DNA of 47,005 bases from an uncultured Bacteroidales bacterium (GTDB lineage: Bacteria > Bacteroidota > Bacteroidia > Bacteroidales > UBA932), in NCBI GenBank assembly GCA_944322815.1, contig CALUQB010000021.1, positions 1 to 47,005 of the forward strand, in the 5' to 3' direction. Below are positions 16,601 through 24,682 of this stretch, piece by piece (the first letter of the stretch is position 1; each line of letters starts with the position of its first letter). The notes under the pieces are model-generated. The model made no database searches, was not told where the DNA came from, and saw only the letters and a program-made list of their open reading frames with translations. The position numbers were made by a program, and so were the translations under genes.

Positions 16601-17455
16601 TCAGTCCAGGATTTTCACCCTTCCGTCGGTATGATAAACTATATCCCGTCCCGCAGCCGTTTCATTCCGTACATATTCGAGCATGATGTCGATGATATCG
16701 ATGTCATCGTACTGGAGAATCTCCACGGCATTCCGGCCAACGTAAAGATTGTCACCGCCATCGAGAAGAAACGAGATGGTGGCGACACCGTAAATCTTTC
16801 CGTCATCTATCGGCTGTCCGTCTATCGTCGCTGAAACCAGTCTGCCATCCGAGACCTCTATGCGGACTCCTCCCAACACCTGGACTCTGGTAGCGGCCAT
16901 CTGTTCGAGAATGTTTCTCAGGTCTTTTCCTTTCAGGGCCACATATACTATGCTGTTCTTGAAAGGGAACATCGACAGGAGGTCATCCAGCAGAATATCG
17001 CCCTGGGGCATATCCACACGGATACCCCCGAAGTTTCCTATTCCTGCATCGACGTGCCGGCCCGACTTTTCCTCTACTGCAGCCATGATTCTGTCCACGA
17101 ACAGATTCGAAAGCGCGCTTTCCGGTTCAGCCAGAATCATCGCCTCCGGAGAATGACCTACGACTTCCTTGACCTGAGCCATCACAGGCTGGGCATCGAG
17201 GACTACGGAAGCCACGGCTGCGGCTGTCCCTCCCTTGTAAGTTTTTCCGCACGGGGCGAAATATGTCTTTCCCTTCACCCGGCCAAGTGCCTCGGGAACA
17301 TTGTCCGCAGACGGAGTCACACAGCCGGTACGAGAGCCGTCCATACTGGTTCTGGACCACTCTATCCGGAAATCATCACCGTCAGCCAGAAGAGGAACCG
17401 ACGGGATTGCGGCCATACAGGCCGCCATGAGAAACATGCAGAATTCTTTCTTCAT
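16601..17455 (-). CDS. Exported 5'-nucleotidase C-terminal domain protein
   Basis: This 284-residue protein begins with a signal peptide (MKKEFCMFLMAACMAAIPSV, cleavage near 24). After a linker of about 80 residues comes the 5'-nucleotidase C-terminal domain: ESALSNLFVDRIM, GNFGGIRVDMPQGDI and FPFKNSIVYVALKGKDL, with the closing ISFLLDGGDNLY that in UshA forms the base-stacking pocket. No metallophosphatase residues are present; these are in the next gene. Each half has its own export signal, so assembly would occur in the periplasm. The gene starts 4 bases after the ABC permease stop and lies 35 bases before the catalytic half; the order in the operon is reversed relative to the fused enzyme. 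Confidence 0.9.
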   Translation of the reverse strand: MKKEFCMFLMAACMAAIPSVPLLADGDDFRIEWSRTSMDGSRTGCVTPSADNVPEALGRVKGKTYFAPCGKTYKGGTAAAVASVVLDAQPVMAQVKEVVGHSPEAMILAEPESALSNLFVDRIMAAVEEKSGRHVDAGIGNFGGIRVDMPQGDILLDDLLSMFPFKNSIVYVALKGKDLRNILEQMAATRVQVLGGVRIEVSDGRLVSATIDGQPIDDGKIYGVATISFLLDGGDNLYVGRNAVEILQYDDIDIIDIMLEYVRNETAAGRDIVYHTDGRVKILD

Positions 17456-17459
17456 AACC

Positions 17460-18851
17460 TTACTTCTGTTTCAGCCACTTGTACAAATCCTTGAAAGTCG
17501 TTTTCTTTCCGTACATCAGGATGCCGACCTTGTAAATCTTGGCGGACACGTATGCCATGACCACGAATGTCACGAGCAGAAGGCCTATGGAAAGTGCCAG
17601 TTCCCAGAACGGCACACCGAAAGGAATGCGTGCCAGCATCACTATAGGAGAAGTGAACGGTATGATGGACCCCCAGAACACCACCTGACTGTCAGGGGCC
17701 TTGAAAGCATAGAACGCTATGAAGAAGGCCAGGAGAAGCGGTATCGTCACAGGCATCTGAAGTTGCTGGGTATCCGCCTCGTTTTCCACGGCCGAGCCTA
17801 TGGCTGCGAACAGTGAGGCATAAAGCAGATACCCGAGTACGAAATATATGATGAAACTCAGGAGTATTTCACCGTAATTCAGTCCCGCAAGGGTGGCCAT
17901 GATGGTTGAAAGTTCACTGTCTGCAGAAACGGAGAGCATCTCCGCGCCTGAAGTCATGCCTGCAGCGTCCATCATGGAAGAGTCCACTCCGAGACCTTCG
18001 GCCATCTGCGTCATCTGATCTCCCTGCATGGTGGCAGAAGCCGTGATGGTATCCATACCTATGAACGGACTCAAGCCCAGGACGATGACAGCCGTCAGGA
18101 CTATCCAGAGGAAAAACTGGGTGAGAGCCACTGCCGCCACGCCTATTATCTTTCCGAACATCAGTTCCAGGGAATTCACCGATGATATCAGCACCTCTAC
18201 CACTCTGGTGGACTTCTCTTCGATGACACTCTGCATCACCATCGCCGAGAACATGGCGATGAACATGTATATTATCACCGAAAGTACCAGCGAAATGATC
18301 ATGTACACTTCGGAAGACGTGATCTTCTCCTGTCCGCTGTCATCCATGGTATATGTCGAGACAGGTATGTCCACCCTCACTTCCTCAAGAATCTTTTTCA
18401 GCCCCTTGATATCATACGAAGCCAGACGGTATTCTTCCACGGCATTGTTCACATTGCCGCTGATGGCCTCTTTCATATCCACGCTCAACGGCTTCTGTGA
18501 ATACGCCGATACGGATACTGTCCTGGCTGCCGTGTCAAGTTCCGATATGAGCACCAGCGCATCCAGATCCAGGTCGAAATAACGGCTCTTGAGAGTATCC
18601 GCCGGCTCTCCCGAATAGTCGATATAGGAAACCTGTTCGTTGTCCGTCATATATGGCATCACGATCCCGGACTCGTCCACGACTCCGACACGCTTGCCCT
18701 TATCTTCCGCCATGAACATGATCACACTCGGCAGGATACAGAGGGCCGCAAAGAAAACAGGTCCGAGAAACGTGGTCAAAAGGAAGGATTTTTTCCTGAC
18801 CTTAGTAAGATATTCCCTTGATATGATGACGTTTACTTTCCGCAAATCCAT
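17460..18851 (-). CDS. ABC-2 type permease (NatB-like)
   Basis: This 463-residue membrane protein has the NatB layout: a first membrane segment near 24-46 (FLLTTFLGPVFFAALCILPSV), a large extracytoplasmic domain up to about 185, then five or six membrane segments in the C-terminal half (for example IISLVLSVIIYMFIAMFSAM). EEKSTRVVEVLISSV and FGKIIGVAAVALTQ are the usual family motifs. It forms the channel for the ATPase encoded 3 bases upstream. NatAB systems export sodium or toxic compounds; the substrate here is unknown. A polar insert rich in Met, Ser and Ala near residues 275-310 (ATMQGDQMTQMAEGLG and following) is probably a loop. It is followed after 4 bases by the nucleotidase genes. 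Confidence 0.92.
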   Translation of the reverse strand: MDLRKVNVIISREYLTKVRKKSFLLTTFLGPVFFAALCILPSVIMFMAEDKGKRVGVVDESGIVMPYMTDNEQVSYIDYSGEPADTLKSRYFDLDLDALVLISELDTAARTVSVSAYSQKPLSVDMKEAISGNVNNAVEEYRLASYDIKGLKKILEEVRVDIPVSTYTMDDSGQEKITSSEVYMIISLVLSVIIYMFIAMFSAMVMQSVIEEKSTRVVEVLISSVNSLELMFGKIIGVAAVALTQFFLWIVLTAVIVLGLSPFIGMDTITASATMQGDQMTQMAEGLGVDSSMMDAAGMTSGAEMLSVSADSELSTIMATLAGLNYGEILLSFIIYFVLGYLLYASLFAAIGSAVENEADTQQLQMPVTIPLLLAFFIAFYAFKAPDSQVVFWGSIIPFTSPIVMLARIPFGVPFWELALSIGLLLVTFVVMAYVSAKIYKVGILMYGKKTTFKDLYKWLKQK

Positions 18852-18854
18852 GGT

Positions 18855-19775
18855 CTATTCCTCCTCAGTAACTAGTTTTATGAAAATATCGTTCATCCTC
18901 GGCACCAGTTCCTTGTACGAATTGATGACTATGGGCCTGGTCACCAGATTCTTCAGCACAGCGGACTTGTCGGATGTCTCGTCCACAGACAGCACGGCCG
19001 TATGGCGTCCGGATTCGTCATTGTCCGACAGGACCCTGAATATTCCCGGAACGGACGCGATCGGGGCGGAGGCGGTATAGACCAGTTCTATATGGTTGTT
19101 CCCGTATTTGTGACGGATGTCGCCGACGCCTCCTGAAATCACGACATGGGACTTGTTGATCAGGGCAATGTTGTCACAGAGTTCTTCTACGGATTCCATG
19201 TTATGGGTAGAGAGCACTATCGTGGCACCGGCCGCTTTCAGATCCAGAATCTCATTCCTTATCAGCTGCGCGTTCACGGGATCGAAGCCTGAAAACGGTT
19301 CATCGAGAATCAGCAGCGATGGCTTGTGGACTACGGTAGTGATGAACTGCACCTTCTGGGCCATGCCTTTGGACAGTTCTTCCACTTTCTTTCCCCACCA
19401 GCTCTGGATGCCGAATTTCTCGAACCATATCTTCAAGGCTGCAGCCGCGTCCCTGGCACTCATGCCTTTAAGCCTGGCGAAATACATAGCCTGATCACCT
19501 ACCCTCATCTTGCGGTACAGTCCTCTCTCTTCTGGCAGGTAGCCTATCTTCTGCACATCCTGCTGTGTGATGGGCCTCCCATCGAAAAATATCGTTCCGC
19601 TGTTAGGAATCGTGATCCTGTTTATGATTCTTATCAGAGTGGTCTTTCCCGCTCCGTTCGGTCCCAGAAGTCCGAATATCTTCCCCTTCGGGATATTCAC
19701 AGAGACGTGGTCAAGAGCCGTCTTTTCTCCGAACCGCTTGCACACGTCCTCGCATTTTATCATAAAATCTTCCAT
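18855..19775 (-). CDS. ABC transporter ATP-binding protein (NatA-like)
   Basis: This 306-residue ATPase has Walker A GPNGAGKTT (38-46), the Q-loop region IGYLPEERGLYRKM, the ABC signature LSKGMAQKVQ, Walker B LLILDEPFSGFDP and the switch histidine in LSTHNMESVEELC. After about residue 225 there is a DUF4162-like tail. EERGLYRKM is typical for ATPases partnering ABC-2 permeases of the NatB type. It is the first gene of a leftward five-gene operon (ATPase, permease, nucleotidase C-domain, metallophosphatase, heparinase-like protein; gaps of 3, 4, 35 and 9 bases). A start at MIKCEDVC four codons later is equally possible. Upstream lies a degenerate tandem repeat instead of an obvious promoter. 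Confidence 0.95.
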   Translation of the reverse strand: MEDFMIKCEDVCKRFGEKTALDHVSVNIPKGKIFGLLGPNGAGKTTLIRIINRITIPNSGTIFFDGRPITQQDVQKIGYLPEERGLYRKMRVGDQAMYFARLKGMSARDAAAALKIWFEKFGIQSWWGKKVEELSKGMAQKVQFITTVVHKPSLLILDEPFSGFDPVNAQLIRNEILDLKAAGATIVLSTHNMESVEELCDNIALINKSHVVISGGVGDIRHKYGNNHIELVYTASAPIASVPGIFRVLSDNDESGRHTAVLSVDETSDKSAVLKNLVTRPIVINSYKELVPRMNDIFIKLVTEEE

Positions 19776-19779
19776 TTTC

Positions 19780-19898
19780 TTTCAGGCTTGCGCCAATATT
19801 TACGGTTTAAGGCTGTCGCCGTCATTTTTCCGGCTTGCGCCAATATTTTTCTTTCATGCCTGCGGCAATATTCCTTTCAGGCTGCCGCCAATGTTTCC
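19780..19898. repeat. Five degenerate tandem copies of a 21-24 bp unit
   Basis: Read on the plus strand, units begin at about 19780, 19806, 19830, 19851 and 19875, with a consensus like TTTCAGGCTTGCGCCAATAT. Copies differ at several positions each. The array fills most of the 135 bases between holA and the ABC ATPase start, and contains the region from which the ABC operon would be expressed. Confidence 0.75.
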
Positions 19899-19910
19899 TG
19901 CAGTTACGGG

Positions 19911-20951
19911 TCAGCAGTTCAATATCCTGGCCACCAGTTCCAGCAAGAGTCCGGCCTGTGTCGCCTCCCCAGCATTGCCTCCTTTTCCCTTGAAATCATA
20001 CTCCTTGATCATGGATATGACGGACAGGCATTTCTGCGGAGGGTAGAAGGCCACCGCAGTATCGTACTCTCTGAGGAAATAAGGGTTCACTCCCAAGGCC
20101 GCAGCCTTTTCGGCAGTGCCTGCTCCGGGGTTTTTCATGATCAGGGCCTCGTATCTGAGAATCCTGTAGAAATGGTTGAACAGAGGGGCTGTAGCCTGGA
20201 GAAGGACGAACTTGGGTGCATTGCCTATGTAGGCTGCTATCTTCAAGGCTCTGGATGCATTCCGGGAGGAAAGTTCCCTGGTCAGTTCGAAGATGCTGTA
20301 CTGGCGGCTGATACCGACGTTGTTCTCTATGTCCTCAGCCGTGATCTCTGTCCTGTTCTCCGGGAGATTCTTGCGCATCTTGTCGGTCTCGATGGCTATC
20401 TTGTTCAGGTCCGTACCTGCAAATTCGGCCAGCAATGCAGCGGCGTCAGGCGTGATATTCAGTCCCTTGCTACTGAAGAACGATGCGATCCATCGGCCCA
20501 TTTCATAGTCGCGTACCGGATTCGATTCGACCACTACACCGTTTTTCCTTATGTTTTTGTATAGTTCCTTCCTCTTGTCCAGGGAGGCTCCACGCATATA
20601 TATGACCAGAACGGTAGTGGGCAGAGGATTCCGGCAATATCCGGCCAGACTCTCCAGACTCTTCATCGCCTGCGCCTCCTTCACTGCCACAAGCTGTCTG
20701 GATGCAAATACCGGATACCTCATGGCCGCAGTCACGACCTTGTCGGCATCAGTATCAGTTCCATAGCAGACTGTCTGGTTGAAATCCCTTTCGCTGTCAT
20801 CCAGAGCATATTTCACTATAGCTTCATAGACTTGCTCCGGATAATAAGGTTCCTCGCCCATGAGCAGATAAACAGGGCTGAAAACGCCTTTTCTGACATC
20901 TTCAACTATATCACGGCACTGAGCGTGCGTCTCTGCAAATCCTTTTGCCAT
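19911..20951 (-). CDS. holA: DNA polymerase III delta subunit (clamp loader)
   Basis: I take the ATG at 20949-20951 (MAKGFAETHAQ), giving 346 residues; the longer open frame upstream adds unrelated sequence and overlaps the hydrolase gene. Family marks are SPVYLLMGEEPYYPEQVYEAI near the start (an AAA+-like domain without a working P-loop), RQLVAVKEAQ, and the C-terminal collar domain with ISRQYSIFELTRELSSRN. The subunit opens the beta clamp and binds gamma/tau in the clamp loader. A TATCTTTG box on the minus strand lies only 8 bases before the ATG, which would give an almost leaderless mRNA; whether it is used is unclear. Confidence 0.92.
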   Translation of the reverse strand: MAKGFAETHAQCRDIVEDVRKGVFSPVYLLMGEEPYYPEQVYEAIVKYALDDSERDFNQTVCYGTDTDADKVVTAAMRYPVFASRQLVAVKEAQAMKSLESLAGYCRNPLPTTVLVIYMRGASLDKRKELYKNIRKNGVVVESNPVRDYEMGRWIASFFSSKGLNITPDAAALLAEFAGTDLNKIAIETDKMRKNLPENRTEITAEDIENNVGISRQYSIFELTRELSSRNASRALKIAAYIGNAPKFVLLQATAPLFNHFYRILRYEALIMKNPGAGTAEKAAALGVNPYFLREYDTAVAFYPPQKCLSVISMIKEYDFKGKGGNAGEATQAGLLLELVARILNC

Positions 20952-20988
20952 ATCTGTGCAAAGATAATAATTCCGTCTGAAATCATCA

Positions 20989-21972
20989 TCATGTCCGCAG
21001 TTTCCGGTTCTCTTCCAGAAAATCGAGAATGTCTTTCCAGACCTGCTCCTTTCCTGTTTCATTCAGGATTTCATGACGCATGGCCGGGTAGAGTTTCGAA
21101 GTCACATTCTGATATCCGACGCGTTTCATGGCATTCACGGCCTTGCGGAATGCGGCTTCGGAAACCAGACATGGATCTTCTGCACCGGAAATGAAGCGCA
21201 CCGGCAGTTCCGGCCTATACATGCTCCATCCTCCCGGATCATAAGCATCCTGCATGAGAGAAAAAAGGTTTATGAATCCGTCATTTGTGAACTGGAAGTT
21301 GCAGAGGGGATCACTGTCATATTTCCTGACTATTTCCGGATCAGAGCACACCCATGCATTAGGAGAGGTGACTTTTCCGAAATTCCGGTTAAAGGTCCCG
21401 AAAGCAAGGTGCTGGATGAGAGAGGGCCTGTGCCTGTCTCCCGTGACTGCAGAATAGGCTTTTGTCAGGAATTTTGCAAAACCGGCTCCGGGATTGTGAC
21501 TCGGGCTTCCGCATACTATAAGGGTGTCAACAGTATCATCGTATCGCTTTACATACGAACGGACAGCCATTGAACCCATGCTATGGCCGAAAAGTGCAAG
21601 CGGAAGTCCGGGGAAATTTTCTTTGGCGATCGAATTCACGGCCTTGATATCTTCGATCATTGCCATGAAGCCGCCTTCATAGAAATAGCCGAGATCCTCC
21701 CGGGATCGGACAGATTCCCCGTGGCCACGGTGGTCGTGGATGATGCCGGCATATCCGTTCCGCGCCAGAAATTCCATAAACGGGATGTACCGTTCCTTGT
21801 GTTCGCACATTCCGTGAACCAGCTGGACAATGCCTTTCGGAGATACCCCGGGCGCAGTCTGCGGCACGCATGTCATCACGCTTATTTCCAGACCGTCAGA
21901 CAGTGAGGCCATTCCGAACTTTCTGAACGTGGGGGTTAATTTGGCTGCAGTTTCCATATTCATATTTATCAA
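20989..21972 (-). CDS. Alpha/beta hydrolase, lysophospholipase/monoglyceride lipase-like
   Basis: This 327-residue cytosolic protein has the serine hydrolase triad: nucleophile Ser131 in GHSMGS (129-134), the acid in FISGAEDPC, and the histidine in PAMRHEIL. LVHGMCEHKERY and the oxyanion segment HDHRGHGES are typical of the monoglyceride lipase/PldB group (Hydrolase_4). It probably cleaves an ester of a lysophospholipid or monoglyceride; the true substrate cannot be read. Possible start codons are M1, M4 and M6 (METAAKLT); the last is closest to the family start. It faces away from the nitroreductase gene, with a shared 203-base control region, and ends 37 bases before the holA start. Confidence 0.88.
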   Translation of the reverse strand: MINMNMETAAKLTPTFRKFGMASLSDGLEISVMTCVPQTAPGVSPKGIVQLVHGMCEHKERYIPFMEFLARNGYAGIIHDHRGHGESVRSREDLGYFYEGGFMAMIEDIKAVNSIAKENFPGLPLALFGHSMGSMAVRSYVKRYDDTVDTLIVCGSPSHNPGAGFAKFLTKAYSAVTGDRHRPSLIQHLAFGTFNRNFGKVTSPNAWVCSDPEIVRKYDSDPLCNFQFTNDGFINLFSLMQDAYDPGGWSMYRPELPVRFISGAEDPCLVSEAAFRKAVNAMKRVGYQNVTSKLYPAMRHEILNETGKEQVWKDILDFLEENRKLRT

Positions 21973-22085
21973 CGTCTGTCGGATTTCATATTTTCAACGT
22001 CTGCCCGATGATGTATTTTTCTCCGTAACGGATATCTCATCGGGCTGGCGTATGTTCATAGTTTTCCGATGCAGTTTTTATCTGA

Positions 22086-22093
22086 CAAAAATA
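22086..22093 (-). promoter_or_regulatory. -7 box of the hydrolase gene
   Basis: The minus strand reads TATTTTTG, an exact TAnnTTTG. A transcript from here would have a leader of about 105 bases before the hydrolase ATG. No clear -33 TTTG is found at 19 bases. Confidence 0.5.
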
Positions 22094-22112
22094 GTTGTTT
22101 TTCTTTTTTGAT

Positions 22113-22127
22113 ATCCTGTTTCAGGAT
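22113..22127. promoter_or_regulatory. Candidate operator between divergent promoters
   Basis: The perfect inverted repeat ATCCTG-TTT-CAGGAT lies between the -7 boxes of the hydrolase (22086-22093, minus) and nitroreductase (22149-22156, plus), where both -33 regions would fall. It fits a dimeric repressor or redox regulator site, but no regulator gene is adjacent. Confidence 0.4.
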
Positions 22128-22148
22128 TCCGTGTAACGATAATTTTGG

Positions 22149-22156
22149 TACTTTTG
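22149..22156 (+). promoter_or_regulatory. -7 box of the nitroreductase gene
   Basis: TACTTTTG matches TAnnTTTG exactly, 19 bases before the ATG. Between them lies AAGGAGG, an unusually strong Shine-Dalgarno for this genome. Confidence 0.6.
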
Positions 22157-22175
22157 CATCAAGGAGGATTTTATT

Positions 22176-22709
22176 ATGGATTTTCAGGAACTGATATTGA
22201 AAAGACAGAGCACCAGGAAATATCTGGTGAAGGATGTCGACAAGGCTCTGGTGGCCAAATGTCTGGAAGCAGCCAGGCTGGCACCATCTGCATGCAATTC
22301 CCAGCCATGGCATTTCATAGTCGTGGATGACAAGGACAAAATCAGGGAAATGGGAGAAGCTGCAGCAAGTCTCGGCATGAACAAGTTCGCCGCCGGTGTT
22401 CCGGTCATGATAGCTGTCGTACTCGAAAAGATGAACTTCACGGCGAAAGTAGGCAGCATGCTGAAAAACAAGGACTACTGCATGCTGGACCTGGGTATTG
22501 CAGTCGAACATTTCTGCCTGCAGGCGGCAGAAGAAGGACTCGGCACCTGCATCCTGGGCTGGTTCGACGAAAAGAAAACCGCCAGACTGCTCGGAGTACC
22601 GAAAGGCAAAAGAATCCCTCTTCTGATCACCCTCGGCTGGCCTGACTGCGAAATCAGGAACAAAATAAGAAAACCCATCGAGGAAATCTCCTCCTGGAAC
22701 AGCTACTGA
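22176..22709 (+). CDS. Nitroreductase-family FMN oxidoreductase
   Basis: This 177-residue protein has the nitroreductase fold marks: the FMN-binding start RQSTRKY (10-16), [18 protein letters not shown] (34-51) where Arg and Ser contact the phosphate of FMN, and the second half [13 protein letters not shown] with the family's Gly-rich FMN-binding loop. The family uses NAD(P)H to reduce quinones, nitro compounds or flavins; members this short are common in anaerobes and rarely have known substrates. The strong AAGGAGG ribosome site and own promoter suggest good expression. Its last 7 bases overlap the convergent queF stop region. Confidence 0.92.
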   Translation: MDFQELILKRQSTRKYLVKDVDKALVAKCLEAARLAPSACNSQPWHFIVVDDKDKIREMGEAAASLGMNKFAAGVPVMIAVVLEKMNFTAKVGSMLKNKDYCMLDLGIAVEHFCLQAAEEGLGTCILGWFDEKKTARLLGVPKGKRIPLLITLGWPDCEIRNKIRKPIEEISSWNSY

Positions 22710-23158
22710 TGCATTTCGAAGCGCCTGGCCGCCAGGTCCTCGTATTTCGTCCCTGGCCGTCCGTAGTTGGCGAACGGATGAATTGAAATGCCGCCACGAG
22801 GGGTGAACAGCCCGGTAACTTCGATATATTTCGGGTTCATGAGCCTGATCAGATCTTTCATGATGATATTGACGCAGTCTTCATGGAAGTCGCCATGATT
22901 CCTGAAACTGAAAAGATATAGTTTCAGGCTCTTGCTCTCCACCATCCTGATGTCGGGAATATAGCTGATGACGATTTCCGCGAAATCCGGCTGTCCTGTG
23001 ATCGGACAAAGGCTCGTAAATTCCGGACAGTTGAATTTCACCCAGTAATCGTTCTCCCTATGTCTGTTTTCGAATGCCTCCAGCACCTCCGGCGCATAAT
23101 CGTCCCTGTAGGCGGTTTTTCTTCCGAGGGCCTTGAGATGATCGGTTTCTCTGTTCAT
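22703..23158 (-). CDS. queF: NADPH-dependent 7-cyano-7-deazaguanine reductase
   Basis: This 151-residue protein is a short (unimodular) QueF of the tunnelling fold. Catalytic Cys51 lies in [13 protein letters not shown], with the conserved Asp58; the QueF motif ESKSLKLY (74-81) forms the NADPH-binding site; the C-terminal part has [19 protein letters not shown]. It reduces the nitrile preQ0 to the amine preQ1, which Tgt then inserts into tRNA to make queuosine. It follows queC by 6 bases, so the gene order equals the pathway order (QueC makes preQ0, QueF uses it). The gene overlaps the end of the convergent nitroreductase gene by 7 bases. Confidence 0.97.
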   Translation of the reverse strand: MNRETDHLKALGRKTAYRDDYAPEVLEAFENRHRENDYWVKFNCPEFTSLCPITGQPDFAEIVISYIPDIRMVESKSLKLYLFSFRNHGDFHEDCVNIIMKDLIRLMNPKYIEVTGLFTPRGGISIHPFANYGRPGTKYEDLAARRFEMHQ

Positions 23159-23164
23159 GATATT

Positions 23165-23854
23165 TCAGAAATTATGTATTTCCAGTGATTTCAGGACTTC
23201 ATCCTTGTTTTCGAGATATTTATGAAGTCCTGCGTTCCTCAGCCGACACGCAGGACAATGCCCGCACCCGTCACCTTTTACACCATTGTAGCATGTGACA
23301 GTCTCGTCCCTGACCAGTTCAAAGACACCGAGCCTGTCGGCCAATGCCCAGGTCTGTGCCTTGTCTATCCACATCAAAGGAGTATGGATGACGAACTGCC
23401 CGTCCATAGCCAGATTGAGAGTCACATTCAGCGACCTGATGAAAGAATCCCTGCAGTCGGGATACCCGCTGAAATCCGTCTGGGACACTCCCGCAACTAT
23501 GTCATAGATACCCTTTTCCCTGGCATAAACAGCTGCAATACTGAGGAAAAACAGATTTCTGCCAGGAACAAAGGTATTAGGCGGCGAACCGGCCGGCTTT
23601 TCACTGTCCATGACCATACTGCCGTCAGTCAGGGAATTTTTCCCGATAGACGCTATCTGCGTGATATCCACCAGATGGAAATCCACACCGGCCATGCGGG
23701 CAATCTTTTTTGCAGCCTCCACTTCGAGGCTGTGCTTCTGGCCGTAAGCAAATGTGATAGTATGCACTTCCCTGAAGTGCATAAGTGCCCAGAAGAGGCA
23801 GGTCGTGGAATCCTGCCCTCCGCTGAACACCACCAGAGCTTTTTCTCGTTTCAT
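23165..23854 (-). CDS. queC: 7-cyano-7-deazaguanine (preQ0) synthase
   Basis: This 229-residue protein has the PP-loop SGGQDSTT (10-17) that binds ATP, and the C-terminal zinc site with four cysteines in [32 protein letters not shown] and [15 protein letters not shown] are specific QueC segments. It turns 7-carboxy-7-deazaguanine and ammonia into preQ0 using ATP. queD and queE, which make its substrate, are not in the window. It lies between the riboswitch-controlled yhhQ (73 bases upstream) and queF (6 bases downstream); the short gap to yhhQ holds a hairpin but no terminator T-run, so one transcript is plausible. Confidence 0.97.
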   Translation of the reverse strand: MKREKALVVFSGGQDSTTCLFWALMHFREVHTITFAYGQKHSLEVEAAKKIARMAGVDFHLVDITQIASIGKNSLTDGSMVMDSEKPAGSPPNTFVPGRNLFFLSIAAVYAREKGIYDIVAGVSQTDFSGYPDCRDSFIRSLNVTLNLAMDGQFVIHTPLMWIDKAQTWALADRLGVFELVRDETVTCYNGVKGDGCGHCPACRLRNAGLHKYLENKDEVLKSLEIHNF

Positions 23855-23877
23855 ATTGAAAAATTTTTACATTATTA

Positions 23878-23893
23878 TGTGCCTGACGGCACA
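23878..23893 (-). other. Small hairpin between yhhQ and queC
   Basis: TGTGCC-TGAC-GGCACA forms a 6-bp stem in the 73-base gap. No T-run follows in the leftward direction, so it is more likely an mRNA processing or stability element than a terminator. Confidence 0.35.
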
Positions 23894-23927
23894 ATGGAAT
23901 CGGGGCAAGACTTCATGAACGGACTTG

Positions 23928-24623
23928 TCAGATATCCAGAATCCTGAAAGGATTGTACGAAATGTTTTCATCGAATGTGTCTATTCTCTCGAATGCTTTC
24001 AGCTTGCGCACCACCAGAGACGTGACAGGAAGAATGATCACCTCGTACAATGTCTTCAACACTACCTGCGTAGCCATGAGTGAAAGCATCTCTCCTGCGC
24101 CGAGTCCCCAGAACGCTATCGGAAAGAAAATCAGCGAGTCCACGGTTTCGCCTCCAAGAGACGAGACGATGGCCCGGACTGAAAACCGCCTGCCGTGAGA
24201 AGCCACTTTCATCCTGCTCATAATCCATGCATTGACCGTTGAGCCGCACAGAAAAGCCAGCATCGAAGCCATAGTGACACGCGGCGCCATGGCAAACACA
24301 TAGTCGAAATGAGGTCCTCCGTCCCAGAACGGAGCAGCAGGCAGGACCCTGACGATCTGTGCCATGGCCACCACGAAGAAATTCATCAGGAAGCCTGTCC
24401 AGATCACCAGTCTGGCTTTCCTATAGCCGTAGACTTCTACCAGACAGTCATTGATAATGTAGGAAACCGGAAAAATGATGACGCCTCCGGTAAGAGCCAC
24501 AGGACCCGCCATGAAAAGCTTGGTCTCGAAAAGATTGGATGCTATCAGGCAGACATTGAAAACTATCGCCATCAGCATGAAAGAGACAGACAGGGTATGT
24601 CTGCCGGAAAGATTCTGTTCCAT
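23928..24623 (-). CDS. yhhQ: Queuosine precursor transporter (YhhQ family)
   Basis: This 231-residue protein has about six membrane segments and the family marks SYIINDCLVEVYGYRKARLVI and GGETVDSLIFFPIAF. YhhQ (vitamin uptake-like, formerly DUF165) imports queuosine precursors such as preQ0/preQ1. It heads a leftward group with queC and queF. The mRNA start carries a preQ1-I riboswitch whose ligand is the expected cargo, so import would be shut down when preQ1 is abundant. The promoter TTTG-N20-TATCTTTG (24683-24714) places the transcript start near 24676, leaving a leader that is almost entirely the aptamer. Confidence 0.95.
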   Translation of the reverse strand: MEQNLSGRHTLSVSFMLMAIVFNVCLIASNLFETKLFMAGPVALTGGVIIFPVSYIINDCLVEVYGYRKARLVIWTGFLMNFFVVAMAQIVRVLPAAPFWDGGPHFDYVFAMAPRVTMASMLAFLCGSTVNAWIMSRMKVASHGRRFSVRAIVSSLGGETVDSLIFFPIAFWGLGAGEMLSLMATQVVLKTLYEVIILPVTSLVVRKLKAFERIDTFDENISYNPFRILDI

Positions 24624-24628
24624 ATTTA

Positions 24629-24669
24629 CCTTGTTTTAATTATAACGGGTGGTTCCCAAGCACACCCGG
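24629..24669 (-). promoter_or_regulatory. preQ1-I riboswitch controlling yhhQ translation
   Basis: On the minus strand the leader forms stem P1 (CGGGTG/CACCCG) with loop TGCTTGGGAAC, followed by the A-rich tail TTATAATTAAAACAAGG. The loop bases CTTG can pair with CAAG of the tail, giving the H-type pseudoknot of class I preQ1 aptamers; the tail ends like that of the well-known Thermoanaerobacter tengcongensis aptamer (AAAACAAGG). The pseudoknot would hide the Shine-Dalgarno AAGG, which sits 5 bases before the yhhQ ATG, so ligand should block translation. Identification is by eye from structure and context (a queuosine-precursor transporter directly downstream). Confidence 0.85.
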
Positions 24670-24682
24670 CCATGAAGCGGTG

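Noticed and set aside
19326-20564. 412-codon plus-strand frame over the ABC ATPase and holA
   Set aside because: It runs antisense through two well-identified genes and through the tandem repeat.
24645-24670. A plus-strand GGTTCCCAAGCACACCC stretch that looks like a B. subtilis-type preQ1 aptamer loop
   Set aside because: It lacks the A-rich tail and has no plus-strand gene behind it; it is the complement of the real minus-strand aptamer.
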